A stretch of 64,000 nucleotides of DNA from Hydractinia symbiolongicarpus. Taxonomy: Eukaryota > Cnidaria > Hydrozoa > Anthoathecata > Hydractiniidae. Below the pieces are notes generated by a model, which had not been told where the DNA came from, searched no databases, and was given only the letters and a program-made list of their open reading frames with translations. This document shows positions 11,446 to 21,310 of this stretch, one piece after another. The first letter of the stretch is position 1. The number at the start of each line of letters is the position of its first letter. A program made the translations under genes and the position numbers. The DNA lies in contig NC_079886.1 of NCBI RefSeq assembly GCF_029227915.1, forward strand, positions 16,902,501 to 16,966,500. The letters run 5' to 3'.

Positions 11446-12732
11446 CTAACTATGTTCGGCAATTTTCTCAAACAGACGCAAATACAAATCAAATCCTTCT
11501 CTTATAGTTCCTGGGATAGTAAGTCCCTCATCGGTCATAATTGTTTGAGCGAATTCTTCAAATTCCGAGGAGAAATCGCGTGGAATTTGATCAGCGTCGA
11601 TTGAGAACTCATCTACATCATCATTTGATATATTTTGGATGTGATCTTCACATTCGTAAAGATGCGGTAAAAAATACATTGTATCAGGTCGACCTGATGG
11701 TCCTGCATTTACGCTCTTTGAAATAAGATGTTGGTTCCACTCATTACTAATATCTCGCAATTCACGGCGTAAAATACCAATAAAACAGAAGCGAAGACAA
11801 TCGATTAGAACAGGGTCAGCTGGATCTAATATATCGAGGTCGATCATATCTTTGAAGAATGCTTGCCACCAACCCATTCTTCCTTGACGTAACTTGGACC
11901 AATAAGCCTCGATACGTTGATTGTGTGGTGATCGAACGATAGAGAACGAAGTTAAAGCATTTTGGTCACCGATCAAGTCCCGAAGTAATATATGCACTGG
12001 TTGAATTAACGAGTGTTCTGTTCCATCATCAGCTTTGATCTTTTTCGGCACACCTTTTAAATTTTTGATGGCGTCTAAATAAAACTGCGCAATCAGTTCA
12101 GGCTTTTTGTTGGACGAAGATACTTCGAGCCAAATAATCCGTCTGGAGAATCCGTCTATGCACCCGTGTATACAAAATCCGTACGGCTTAAGTTTGTCGT
12201 GACCATCTATATGCCAGACGTAGTTTGGTCCGGGACTACAATATTTCCTCCTTCGTAATTTTCGTCTTCTTCTTTGCAGCACTCCTTCTGGGTTAATGCT
12301 CAAAACGGCTTTTCTTACGTCTTCTCGCCGAACTAGAATACCTTCAGTCCGCAAATGAGCCCATAATCGCCTATAACCGATGTTCGATCCGCTCCCAGCG
12401 ATTTCATCTCTCACTGCATTATGGAATATATCATCGTCTACTCGTCGATTAAGCAAAGGTCGTCGAAAAAGCTTCAGTTTTTTCAAGTGCCTTTTAATTG
12501 TAGATAAGCTAACTTTTTTTCCATGCCGAGTATTTATAAATTCTTTGATTTCTAAGTAAGTGAATCCCTTTTCAAAGTACTTGGATATTAATTCATCTAA
12601 AGTAAGATTACCAGTATCATCACTAATACAAGGTAAACTTGGCAATGACAATGCCATATCAACAGCAAGGCTGCGTGTGAAATGTCTCTCCGTTATTTCC
12701 TTCACAAAAAAAATATACTGAAGAGAACACAA
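11446..12732 (-). CDS. DDE integrase-type transposase of the DNA transposon
   Basis: An open frame of 428 codons. The N-terminal ~110 residues look like helix-turn-helix DNA-binding units (LTLDELISKYFEKGFTYLEI, VSLSTIKRHLKKLKL). The integrase core follows, with probable catalytic Asp in NYVWHIDGHDKL, the second Asp in IKADDGTEH and Glu in HNQRIEAYWSKLR, in the order and spacing of retroviral/IS3-type integrases. There is no HHCC zinc finger, unlike Ginger or retroviral integrases. The exact start is uncertain: an acceptor-like site (TTTTTTTGTGAAG) lies close to the first Met, so an upstream exon or the inner Met of MALSLPSL are both possible. The frame is unbroken, so the enzyme could still be functional. 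Confidence 0.85.
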   Translation of the reverse strand: MCSLQYIFFVKEITERHFTRSLAVDMALSLPSLPCISDDTGNLTLDELISKYFEKGFTYLEIKEFINTRHGKKVSLSTIKRHLKKLKLFRRPLLNRRVDDDIFHNAVRDEIAGSGSNIGYRRLWAHLRTEGILVRREDVRKAVLSINPEGVLQRRRRKLRRRKYCSPGPNYVWHIDGHDKLKPYGFCIHGCIDGFSRRIIWLEVSSSNKKPELIAQFYLDAIKNLKGVPKKIKADDGTEHSLIQPVHILLRDLIGDQNALTSFSIVRSPHNQRIEAYWSKLRQGRMGWWQAFFKDMIDLDILDPADPVLIDCLRFCFIGILRRELRDISNEWNQHLISKSVNAGPSGRPDTMYFLPHLYECEDHIQNISNDDVDEFSIDADQIPRDFSSEFEEFAQTIMTDEGLTIPGTIREGFDLYLRLFEKIAEHS

Positions 12733-12848
12733 ATATACTGAAATTTAACACATTAAAAAACGCTGGAAATATTTAAATATGGTGTAGATAAATACAAAAA
12801 AAGCTCTGAAGTGAAATAGAAAATCGGTGAAAATAAGAACTAAAAGGC

Positions 12849-12932
12849 TGAAGAGAAATAGAAAACTGGTGAAGGGAATTCACAAAATGCAGAAGAGAAA
12901 TAGAAAACTGGTGAAGGGAATTCACAAAATGC
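12849..12932 (+). repeat. subterminal tandem repeat, about two 42-bp units
   Basis: The unit contains GAGAAATAGAAAACTGG, then TGAAGGGAATTCACAAAATGC, and appears twice in succession with a partial third copy. The GAAGGGAA core also recurs in the left subterminal region. Arrays of this type are commonly the binding sites for the transposase. Confidence 0.8.
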
Positions 12933-12955
12933 AGAAGAGAAGTAATAAAAAGCCA

Positions 12956-12984
12956 AGAAGTGAAGTGACACCTGAGGGCCATCG
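12956..12984 (-). repeat. right terminal inverted repeat of DNA transposon
   Basis: A perfect match to the reverse complement of 3229-3257. Confidence 0.85.
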
Positions 12985-12986
12985 TA

Positions 12987-13262
12987 TACAGGACCACATT
13001 GTACACGCTTTTCGATTAATTGTGAGAAAAAAAACAAACAGTAAAAAACAATAAGCTACGTTGCACGCAAAGATCAAGAACTTTTTTTTACTTGTTAGAA
13101 CCTAAGAACGTTCTCGGACTGATTTTCGAATTGATTTTTGTTATGTTATTTCCTTAGGAAATAACATAACAAAATAATGTACTTTTAGTTAAAAATTATT
13201 TCTGAACATTTTTTTTGTACAGGCAAGGTCCTATAAAAATGACCTGTGTCTGTTCGTGCATG
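12987..13262 (+). repeat. direct repeat copy B flanking the DNA transposon
   Basis: The partner of 2951-3226. This copy retains a perfect 31-bp palindrome at 13140-13170 (GTTATGTTATTTCCT and its complement around a single T) that is shortened in copy A. Confidence 0.8.
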
Positions 13263-13435
13263 CGTTTGTGCGTGCTTTTCTCAGAATTAGATCATTTTTC
13301 TGATTTTTGCACAAAGATGGAGAACAATAGGTGACGAAGTCAGTTGCTTTAGAAAAATCTTATCGGCTCAAAATTGGCGGATCTATGCGCAATCTGAAGC
13401 AATACGGTCAACAAAACATACTTTTCTAAAGACAA

Positions 13436-15539
13436 CCTCGTTTCCAGGGCATTTTGCCTTTTTAATGAATTCTCACTCCGTAATGACGGCTCAGGGGCCA
13501 CAAGAACCTGTGGACAAGATTGTTCTGAAGGTTGGATTATTATTTTTTTTTCGGTGATTTTAAATCCAGGTCTATTAAAGTTTTGCTTGCAAAATTATTA
13601 CATAAATGTATCTTTTTACGATAAGATAACTTCAACATCATCTCCTCGAAAATCTCCTCGAACGAACGCAAATAAGAGAAGTCTAGTTTAAAAAAGTCTA
13701 AAAAAATGAACACATCAGATTTTTGCTGACATAATATAAGAATAACGTGTATTACTTCTAAATTTTATGGCAACTATTAAAAATTAACGTTGTCACGCCA
13801 AAGTTTGTATAAACAAGTAGATTTTAGTCCTTTCTTTCTTTTAGCGCTTGGCTCCCCCTTCCTCCATGATTACACGCACCTGGAGTAAACTTCCAAATTC
13901 ACACAGACTTGGTTAAAGAAACAATGCATTCAGGCAATAATATTGTAAGCATACAAAACGTAAAAGAAGGGTACTCCCCACTGCTTTTTTCGATCTCTAA
14001 TAACTGATTTCAAACAATATTTCTGGACAAAGTTTGGCCCCACAAATTCTTCACACGAAGTCGAACAAAGTATTACAAGAGGGAAGTTTTCTGGCTAGGA
14101 CCGATGATAATTTATGGTTCTTATGTTAAATGTTTGCACAATATTTTATAAACAGCCTTGTTTAAACCCAGGAGGTCTGGATTTAAACAATAAACGTAGG
14201 CGGTTGTTTATCAAGTCAGCGATTCTACTTGAGAGTAGAATATTTTTATAAGAAGTTTTTAGCTTCAGACAAGAAAACAAAGTTGGTTATAAATTCCAAG
14301 TGTTTTTATAAATCACGAAGCAATTAACCTCGTTTCCATGGCTTTTGTCTCAAACTGGCACTGCGTTAAATGACTGATCATACCAAAAATCAGTGGTCTT
14401 AAAACTTTAGACATTGATGAGAGAAACTTCTTGACACAGTGACGTTTCCAGGTTTCCGGCGTTTCTTCCGTTTTTTCCGATTATAACATAACCCAGCAAA
14501 TATGCTAAGGAGCTATCCGAAACTCCAATAGAATTACAAATCACGTTGTTGTCAAAACAGGACATTTTTTATCATCAAAAAAAAAAGTAGGTCAATTTCT
14601 CTATTTTATTTGATAGTACAGAACTGTAAAGTTTTATTGTTCCCAGCATGAACAAATGAGTCCTAGAAAGCCAAACTGAAATATGGAAGTCAAAATTATA
14701 ATAATGTTAAGGAGATTTCACATTTCATAAAGCTGTCCTTTTACAAAATACCTATATTCAAATTTTAAATTGGAGGCTCAATTAAATTTAATCTGATGTA
14801 AGCTGGCCAAAAGAACAAGGAGGAACAAAATAGTTTTAACAACTCGTAGGGACAAAAGCCTCGTGCTTCTCGTACTACTCATTGTATCAGCCACAGTGTT
14901 CCAAGCTTATAAAGAAAAAAAACTTTGCAAGCGTAATCTAATATCTTTAATATCTATTTTGTTAAATACCTAATTCTAACATAAACTGCAACCTCGTCCT
15001 CAGGACTTGTTAGGCTATTTATATTTAGCCACAAAAAAAATCAACAAAGTATGATTGCAAAGACATTTTTCAAATTTCTTTATAGGTGGGTAGACACAAC
15101 AGATACACACGAAACTTGGCAACTCTGTTATTTATGTGGGATTAGAATATAACAAACTGGCAACAAGCAATTGATGAATAACCATATATCTATGATGGTA
15201 AAGGGATCATTAGATAATAAAGAAATATAGCATATCGATGCCTTTCACTAACTTTACTTATTTCACTAAATTTTATATGCTAACAATCTGATAACTGATA
15301 ACTTCATGCGTATTACTCGCATGCAGGATATATCAGTAAGCCAACCTCGTCCACAGGGCTCTTTTTCCCTTTCTGACAATTTTAGACGGCGAGAAGGAAT
15401 AATCCTGGCAACGCAGACAGAAAATGCCCATCCTCGTCCCTAGGGTCTCGTGGCCCCTGAGCCGTTATTTCAGAGTGGCCAACAATCCTTTTCGCCGCTA
15501 TCAGCTTTATCAACAAGGCAAAATGCCCTTGGAACGAGG
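13436..15539. mobile_element. putative non-autonomous inverted-repeat element
   Basis: The ends pair as inverted repeats: 13436-13460 (CCTCGTTTCCAGGGCATTTT...) with 15515-15539, two mismatches, and 13481-13508 (core GGCTCAGGGGCCAC) with 15444-15468. The interior has no coding region. Further CCTCGT(T/C)C...(A)GGxC-like motifs occur at about 14329, 14990, 15347 and 15432, so it may be several related insertions nested together. I cannot assign a superfamily. Confidence 0.6.
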
Positions 15540-15715
15540 TGGAGAAAATGCCCACTTTATGTGTGAATTTTAAGTTCTCTTGTTTAACTGCAATAATACT
15601 AAAGCCATCAAGAGGATATCGAAGTCACAGAGGATCAATGTGCGAGTTAAAACACCTTCTAGTAGTGCTATCATGTGCTCTCTAGCTACAGAGAAAAAAA
15701 AACGTAACGATACAT

Positions 15716-16201
15716 ATGATACATAAAAGAATCAAATTTTCATTGAAAAGTATCAATTTTTTAAAGTGTTTCAATTTTAAACCTAAGAAAGTGCAGTGTT
15801 TGGAGTTTATATTACTGAGTCGTGTTTTGGCAGTGTTACCGACTGGATTTGGGAAATCCCTTATTAATCAGCTATTGCCTTATTTTATTCCAAAAAGAGA
15901 TAAAAATAATAATGTTTTAGTCATCATCTCGTTAAATTCCATTATAAGGGGTCAGATTCAAGTGCTCGCAACAAGAGGCATGACAGCAGAGCTACTAACC
16001 CAAGTTCAAGATCAAAGAAAATCCTTGTTTGCAGTAGAAAAAACAGATTGTGAGAAACTTGATATTTTAGAGAAAAAATACAAATGCATCCACTTAACTA
16101 TGCCCATATTAAATGGAAATTTCGACTTTCTGTTTGCCCATCATGAGCCTCTGCTTTCATTTGATGGTAGGAGTTTATTGCAAACAGAAGTTTACCAATA
16201 G
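15716..16201 (+). pseudogene. RecQ-like DNA helicase fragment
   Basis: 161 codons resemble the N-terminal helicase domain of a RecQ-like family abundant in cnidarian genomes. Recognisable parts are FKPKKVQCLEFIL (motif 0 region), the Walker A motif LPTGFGKS, IISLNSIIRGQIQVL (motif Ia) and FDFLFAHHEPLLSFDGRSL. The DEAH box, motifs III-VI and the rest of the protein are absent. It is a truncated copy, probably carried or captured by a mobile element, and unlikely to be active. Confidence 0.7.
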
Positions 16202-18469
16202 GTTGATCAGTAAGCTTCAACGAGAGGTGTTTTGAACTGGCAGTCAAATTTAAAATGTCAAAAAGATAGAAGTGATATTCAAATCAAAGTAAGCTAATGT
16301 GCAAGTTTACCAATATAAACCAAAAGTAAGTTTCAGTTTGACATGGAATGGACTTTGGGATTCACTACAAGCGAAATAAATATAAAAGTAACACTTCATT
16401 TTATGACATGAAATGGCCAGGATTAAACTTAACAAGTCCAAACACACTAAAAGGAGTGTGATTAGAAAAAGTTCTGAAGGAAGTTAAAGGAAGTTAAGGG
16501 TAGCACGGAACTTTTATAGCCAGCTAGGTGACAAAAAATAAACAAATTTGACTTAGCAATTGATGGAATGTTTAAGTAAGGCTCAGAATATACTTTAATT
16601 TTCGGTGAAATAAACAACTACCTTGTAGCCATGGGAGCTAGCATAATTTTACTTACCGACGGAATTCGAAATAATAAAGGTGAAAAAAGTTACATTGGAT
16701 CGCAAACAAATTTAGCGTTTTTGATTGGCTATTTCTATTGTTTTTTGATCACGTGATCATTGTCAGGAAATCCTTTCTTCTTTAATGTTTTCGAATGGGC
16801 TTACTCACCTAAAACAAAATTACATATGCAAATCTATAAACATAATTAAATCCGTTACCATTTAAGAGGGTAAATTGTGGCCACGCTGCTCGCACGATTG
16901 TTTGAAACCATTGGCTAACCCGCACCTGCACATTTCATCACTTTTTAATTCCTAACGACCAGAGAACATGGAAGAAATTAAATAGCTTTTAAGGAACTCA
17001 CGTGATCTGCGCGTTGTTGCGGTCATATATCTGCCGAACTCAACGTTTAGTTTGTTAACCAGACAATATAAAAAAATAATTTAACACTGGGATGTAAAAA
17101 AAAGGAAAGGGATCCTAGTAACAAGGTTGAGCATTTTTTTATTGTATGCTTTAACATTTTTTGCTTCATTTTTAATAAAATTTCAATTAATTATATACAC
17201 TTATTTTAAATGCGTAATACAAAACCTTCTTTCTATAACAAACTCACCCTACAACAAACTGAGTCGAATAGACAGGACATTACTTTGAAAACCAACTCAC
17301 TCTTGAATTTAAACAAGAAGCCCAGGGGCTTGAAGACTTCCGGCAATAGCCTAAAAGATTTTAAAATTGTAAGTTGATCTTGAAAACGGAGAATTATGGG
17401 GTAAACAAATCATTGAGTATTCTCAATTAAGGGCCTGCTACACTTGTACAATATCACTGAAATATAACTTATAATATCAATATAATTTCTTAAAATATGT
17501 TTAAAATAGAGTTATATCTTCTTACAATTTCTTATAATATAGCTATAATATGTATAATTTCAACACCTGACATGTGCATCATAACCTCATAATTTGCTGC
17601 ATAGCTATAACATTTGAATAAAATCAAACGAGTTTGATTTTAATAATATTGTTGGTGATCTGGTTTCAAATGCCTTGTGTTTGTGTGACAATAGATCTAT
17701 TGTCTGCAAGCGTTGTCGTGGCAACAATGTTATGAAATTAAATGAAATTATAAAGAAAAATTATAACTGTATTATAGAATATATTTAATGATATTTTACA
17801 AGTGTATTCTGGCCTTAACTAACCTGCAGTGTTAAAATACAATTCAATAAATAAAAAAATAAAATTCATGAATAATTAATTAGATCTGCTGAATATAGCT
17901 TTAGTCTACGTGCTTGAAAAATTGTACAGAAAAAAATGACGTAACCTCAACGATGGCGCTTTATAAGACGATCTTCATTATGCTACACTGCACGAGCTTT
18001 AACTTTCGATAGCATATAAACTTTAAAACAAAGTATTGTTCATTGGATAATAAAACAATCTTTTGCACTGTTAGGAGATTCTTATTGGCTTAATACTTAT
18101 TTTAGCCTCGTTCTCAGAAAAAAATCTTTAGCCTGGATAAGTTTCGGTCGTCCAGCCTAGCTGCGCTGTCTCTATCTCTCTATCTTCTCAGGCGATTTTA
18201 AAGATTCCGCCTTCGCTGGCGGAAATTAATTAATGGCATCATAAAAGCATAATTCAAGCAGGCGAAAATATTTCTTAACCTTTTTGATCCTCCTGCCAGG
18301 AAATGTTTGTCTCAACCCAGGCCATGTTAGGTAATCCTGTTCTTGATGCTTAAAGCCCGTGGCAAAAACCGACAGAGCACTTATGTGACGAGTGTGGATT
18401 ATGAATTATGAATCATAAAAAAATATGAGCTTATTTTTTATAAAAATTACGAACAATTTATGAAAACAC
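16202..18469. other. gene-free AT-rich region
   Basis: I see no coding region. The segment near 17319-17350 (AACAAGAAGCCCAGGGGCTTG) resembles one at about 62470 in the gamma-tubulin intron, so it belongs to a dispersed repeat. Around 17455-17590 there is a run of degenerate TTATAATAT-like repeats. Confidence 0.5.
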
Positions 18470-18589
18470 ATGAAGATAAAGTGTATTTTGCTTGCAGTCC
18501 CTGTCTTTCTTGTAACTTATCCTTTGCTGATAAAGCGTCATTTAGTGACTAAATACCAGACAACATCAATTTTCTTTTTAATGAAACAT

Positions 18590-19300
18590 TTTGACTTTAA
18601 GACGATTAAAAAATGGAAAGGGGTTAAAAAAAAGAGCCATCTCAACATCAATAGCCCTGTCATCCAAACTAGACTATGCAAAACTATATCAAACAAAACT
18701 TGATGTATTCTCCATTTGCGGAACTAAAATTGACGACATCATCACTGGCAATGATGTTAAAAGTGACGATACTGTCACTGACAATGATGTTAAAATTGAC
18801 TAGAGGTGGAGTGTTTTAATGTTTGTTAGTAACTTGGATAACGCCTATATTCCAAAAATGTTGATTCATGGTAAGTGAAACTGTTTACGTATGTTGAGTT
18901 TACAGGCCACCTAAAGGTTGTGATTTGCATAGTGCTCAAAACCTATGTACTCATTTTGAACAACGTTTCAGTAGACTCCTTAAAATTGGTGTCAGAAAGT
19001 TTAGAAAGCCATAATGTGAACCTAAAACTATCAAGGTTTTTAGCTACAAGAACTTCAGTGAAGACGCTTTTCTGAAGGACCTCAGGAATTTAGACTGGTC
19101 ATATTTTAATAATTATGATGACCTTGATGAAGCATGTGAGAAACTGAATAAAAATGTTATAACAGTGGCTGCCAAACATGCCGCTTTCAAAACACATAGA
19201 TTTTATGGCCGTATTGAGGCTTGGGACACTGAATTGATTAAAGCCATCAAAGAAAACAGAATTCCTAAAACGAAAAGCATCAAAATCAAATTCGATTATT
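18590..19300 (+). pseudogene. degenerate LINE fragment (endonuclease to pre-RT region)
   Basis: Short pieces in more than one frame match the general look of non-LTR retrotransposon ORF2. LDYAKLYQTKLDVFSICGTKID (about 18660-18730) resembles the apurinic-endonuclease motif around 'SLCETKLD'. Downstream, PKTIKVFSYKNFSEDAFLK and LRNLDWSYFNNYDDLDEA (about 19020-19140) match the linker before the reverse transcriptase in CR1/L2-type elements. Frameshifts and stops separate the parts and no RT is left. Confidence 0.55.
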
Positions 19301-19439
19301 GACTGGAAAGCTCTCAAAAAGAAAGGATCCAAGTAATAGGACTCAAAAATAGATTCATAAGCGAGTGCTATATTAGCATTTGCAGGACTTTTAAAAACGG
19401 TCAAAACAACTTTGGGGAACTCTAAGAAATCTGGTAACG

Positions 19440-20559
19440 CAAAACTACCTTAATAAAACGTGTATCTCAGAACGGTGATATCGAAACATCTCATTTAACA
19501 AAAATTGCAAATACATGTTATTCACTTTTTTGTCAGTGTTGCTGCCAAACTAGCCTCGAAGTCCTCCTTTGACACTACTTTATGTTCTTTTCTAAACGAG
19601 CTTCTGATGAATTTCGGTCAAAACAACATTGTCTTGAACAAAAAAATATATGCTAGGCAATGGTAGAAAAAGGAAGTCCACAGAAACTAAAAGCGTACTG
19701 GTTTCGTGTCATAAATGAGGGATAACCTCACTTTTCTCCTCCTTGACAACTCTACACCAACTACACTCCTGTGGATTGCGTGGAAGATTTTTCAAGGTGA
19801 GTTTTTTCCACAATGTTGTTGATATCTACACATCAATATAGTTTTCATGTAGCCATCTTGTACGGCTCAAATTTTTTTGTACAAAGAAAACCCCTGCATT
19901 TTTGAAAAAGACAAGTAACTAAATTGTAAGTGCGGTTTTCATAACGTGAAGCATCTCTTGCTTTCGTCTTATTCGGTCCGTGGATTTTTTTAAAAATATT
20001 TTAGAAAAAGGACAAAATAGTAGCAATTAATTTTGACTTCGTCAGTACCTTTTCTGTGACGTCATCAGATTGTAAAAGCTTGAAATACCAATTTCGGTCG
20101 ACTTTCGCGTACAGACAGACAGACGACGGCTATTATTAAAGAGATTAGTCGTTAACTCGTGGAAAAATCTTGATGCAATTTTGATGCATTTGCGCCGGCC
20201 TGAAAGGAAAAAAGAATTGTAAAAAGGGGTGGAGTGAGTGAGTTATTTTACACCACCAACGAGACGCACGTAATATTTCTTTTGTTTATATTACTCTTCT
20301 TAACCGTCTTAAACATCGACCTTGAATCGCAGCTTTTCTGGTCATTCCGCCGCTACTAATCAATGCTATTTCGTGAAATTCATTCATTATGTGGTGCAAC
20401 ATGTGCTATTTCCAATCTCCTCTTTAGTTTGAAGTCAAATTCACTTTCCTGTCCCCTTTCTGGTTCGTATTGTCGCGGCGGGCGTCTTGTGCGTTGCAGC
20501 CTAAGGGGTCGTAAGTGGCGACGGTGTCTGTGCATGACGGATACGTTCAGTTGGCACAA
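19440..20559. other. gene-free region with a dispersed repeat
   Basis: I see no gene. The stretch 20030-20090, with TGACGTCATCAGATTGTAAAA, is an inverted copy of the repeat near 1520-1565. The opposite-strand frames at 20363-20595 overlap each other and look like chance. Confidence 0.5.
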
Positions 20560-21110
20560 GTCACGTAAGAGGGAGTGATGTTTGTTCTTCTGCAACAGGT
20601 GATGGAAGTGATAGCTTGGACAGTGAAATCAGTGCCAGGGTAAGCGTGCGAGGAGGAGAACGAACAACATATCCTGTTGAGCTTTGGTTAACTATACTCA
20701 GGGAGGTTGATCGGAATTTTAAAAGATATTGTCTGTTTCTATGCGTCATACGACCAGTTCCATCCAGTTTTAGTACATAGCTGTTGTGACCAAAGTCTTC
20801 AGAGACTCTTCCTGAGTCATTTCAGCGTTTTGGGTGTACACCAATTTGATTTTGTATGTAGCATTGGTCACCTACATGAGGATCGGGGAGAGATTTTGAC
20901 TGTCTGTTGCGTTCTTCGGAGGTACGGTGAAAACGTTGGCAGGGGGTCTCTTCTTTCTGCTGCCAAGCATTGTGCCAGAGTTTTCAGCTGTTTGATGAAG
21001 TCGAAAGCACAACGAATAGGTGTCCAAATACAATCTCTGATGGTGATACATTACAGTCTGGTTCAGACGTGTTTTATTGAGGAATAATCCAGTGTCTGCG
21101 GTAAATAATT
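20560..21110 (-). pseudogene. Ty3-type (K02A2.6-like) pol remnant, integrase C-terminus
   Basis: On the minus strand a broken frame reads GDQCYIQNQIGVHPKR, a TGA where the family has Trp, then NDSGRVSEDFGHNSYVLK and LDGTGRMTHRNRQYLLKF. This is the usual C-terminal tail of K02A2.6-like Ty3 polyproteins. It is unrelated to the intact LTR element at 24-28.8 kb. No LTRs were found around it. Confidence 0.6.
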
Positions 21111-21310
21111 AAACTTCAGCTCGTCATTGGATCGGGTATTGCAGGCTGATGAAGGGCGATGATGTGCACCCTATAGCAAAAGGAAGTTTTTTGTTGCAAG
21201 GCTAACAAACTCAGGTCATTTGTCACTTGACAATTCATCCGGTACCCCAAGGCAGACGGGGCAATTCTGAAGACAATGGACGAGAATAACTTCAGGTCAG
21301 ACACCAACAA

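Larger units (their letters stand above)
3229..12984. mobile_element. two-gene DNA transposon with HECT-like gene and DDE transposase, interrupted by a DIRS element
   Basis: The ends are perfect 29-bp inverted repeats (3229-3257 and 12956-12984) beginning CGATGGCCCTCAGGTGTC. Inside both ends are subterminal motifs of the type TTCCCTTCA/TGAAGGGAA. The left gene (+) is HECT-like and the right gene (-) is a DDE integrase-type transposase, so they converge. Removing the DIRS insertion (about 5946-10711) leaves an element of about 5.0 kb. A TA dinucleotide sits outside each end, so the target duplication could be TA, but the flanking repeat makes this hard to judge. The layout may fit the eukaryotic IS3-related (IS3EU) group; that family name is an inference from the transposase type. 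Confidence 0.8.

Noticed and set aside
20363-21087. Overlapping plus-strand frames of 71 and 126 codons
   Set aside because: They lie opposite the Ty3 pol remnant, which explains the open reading.
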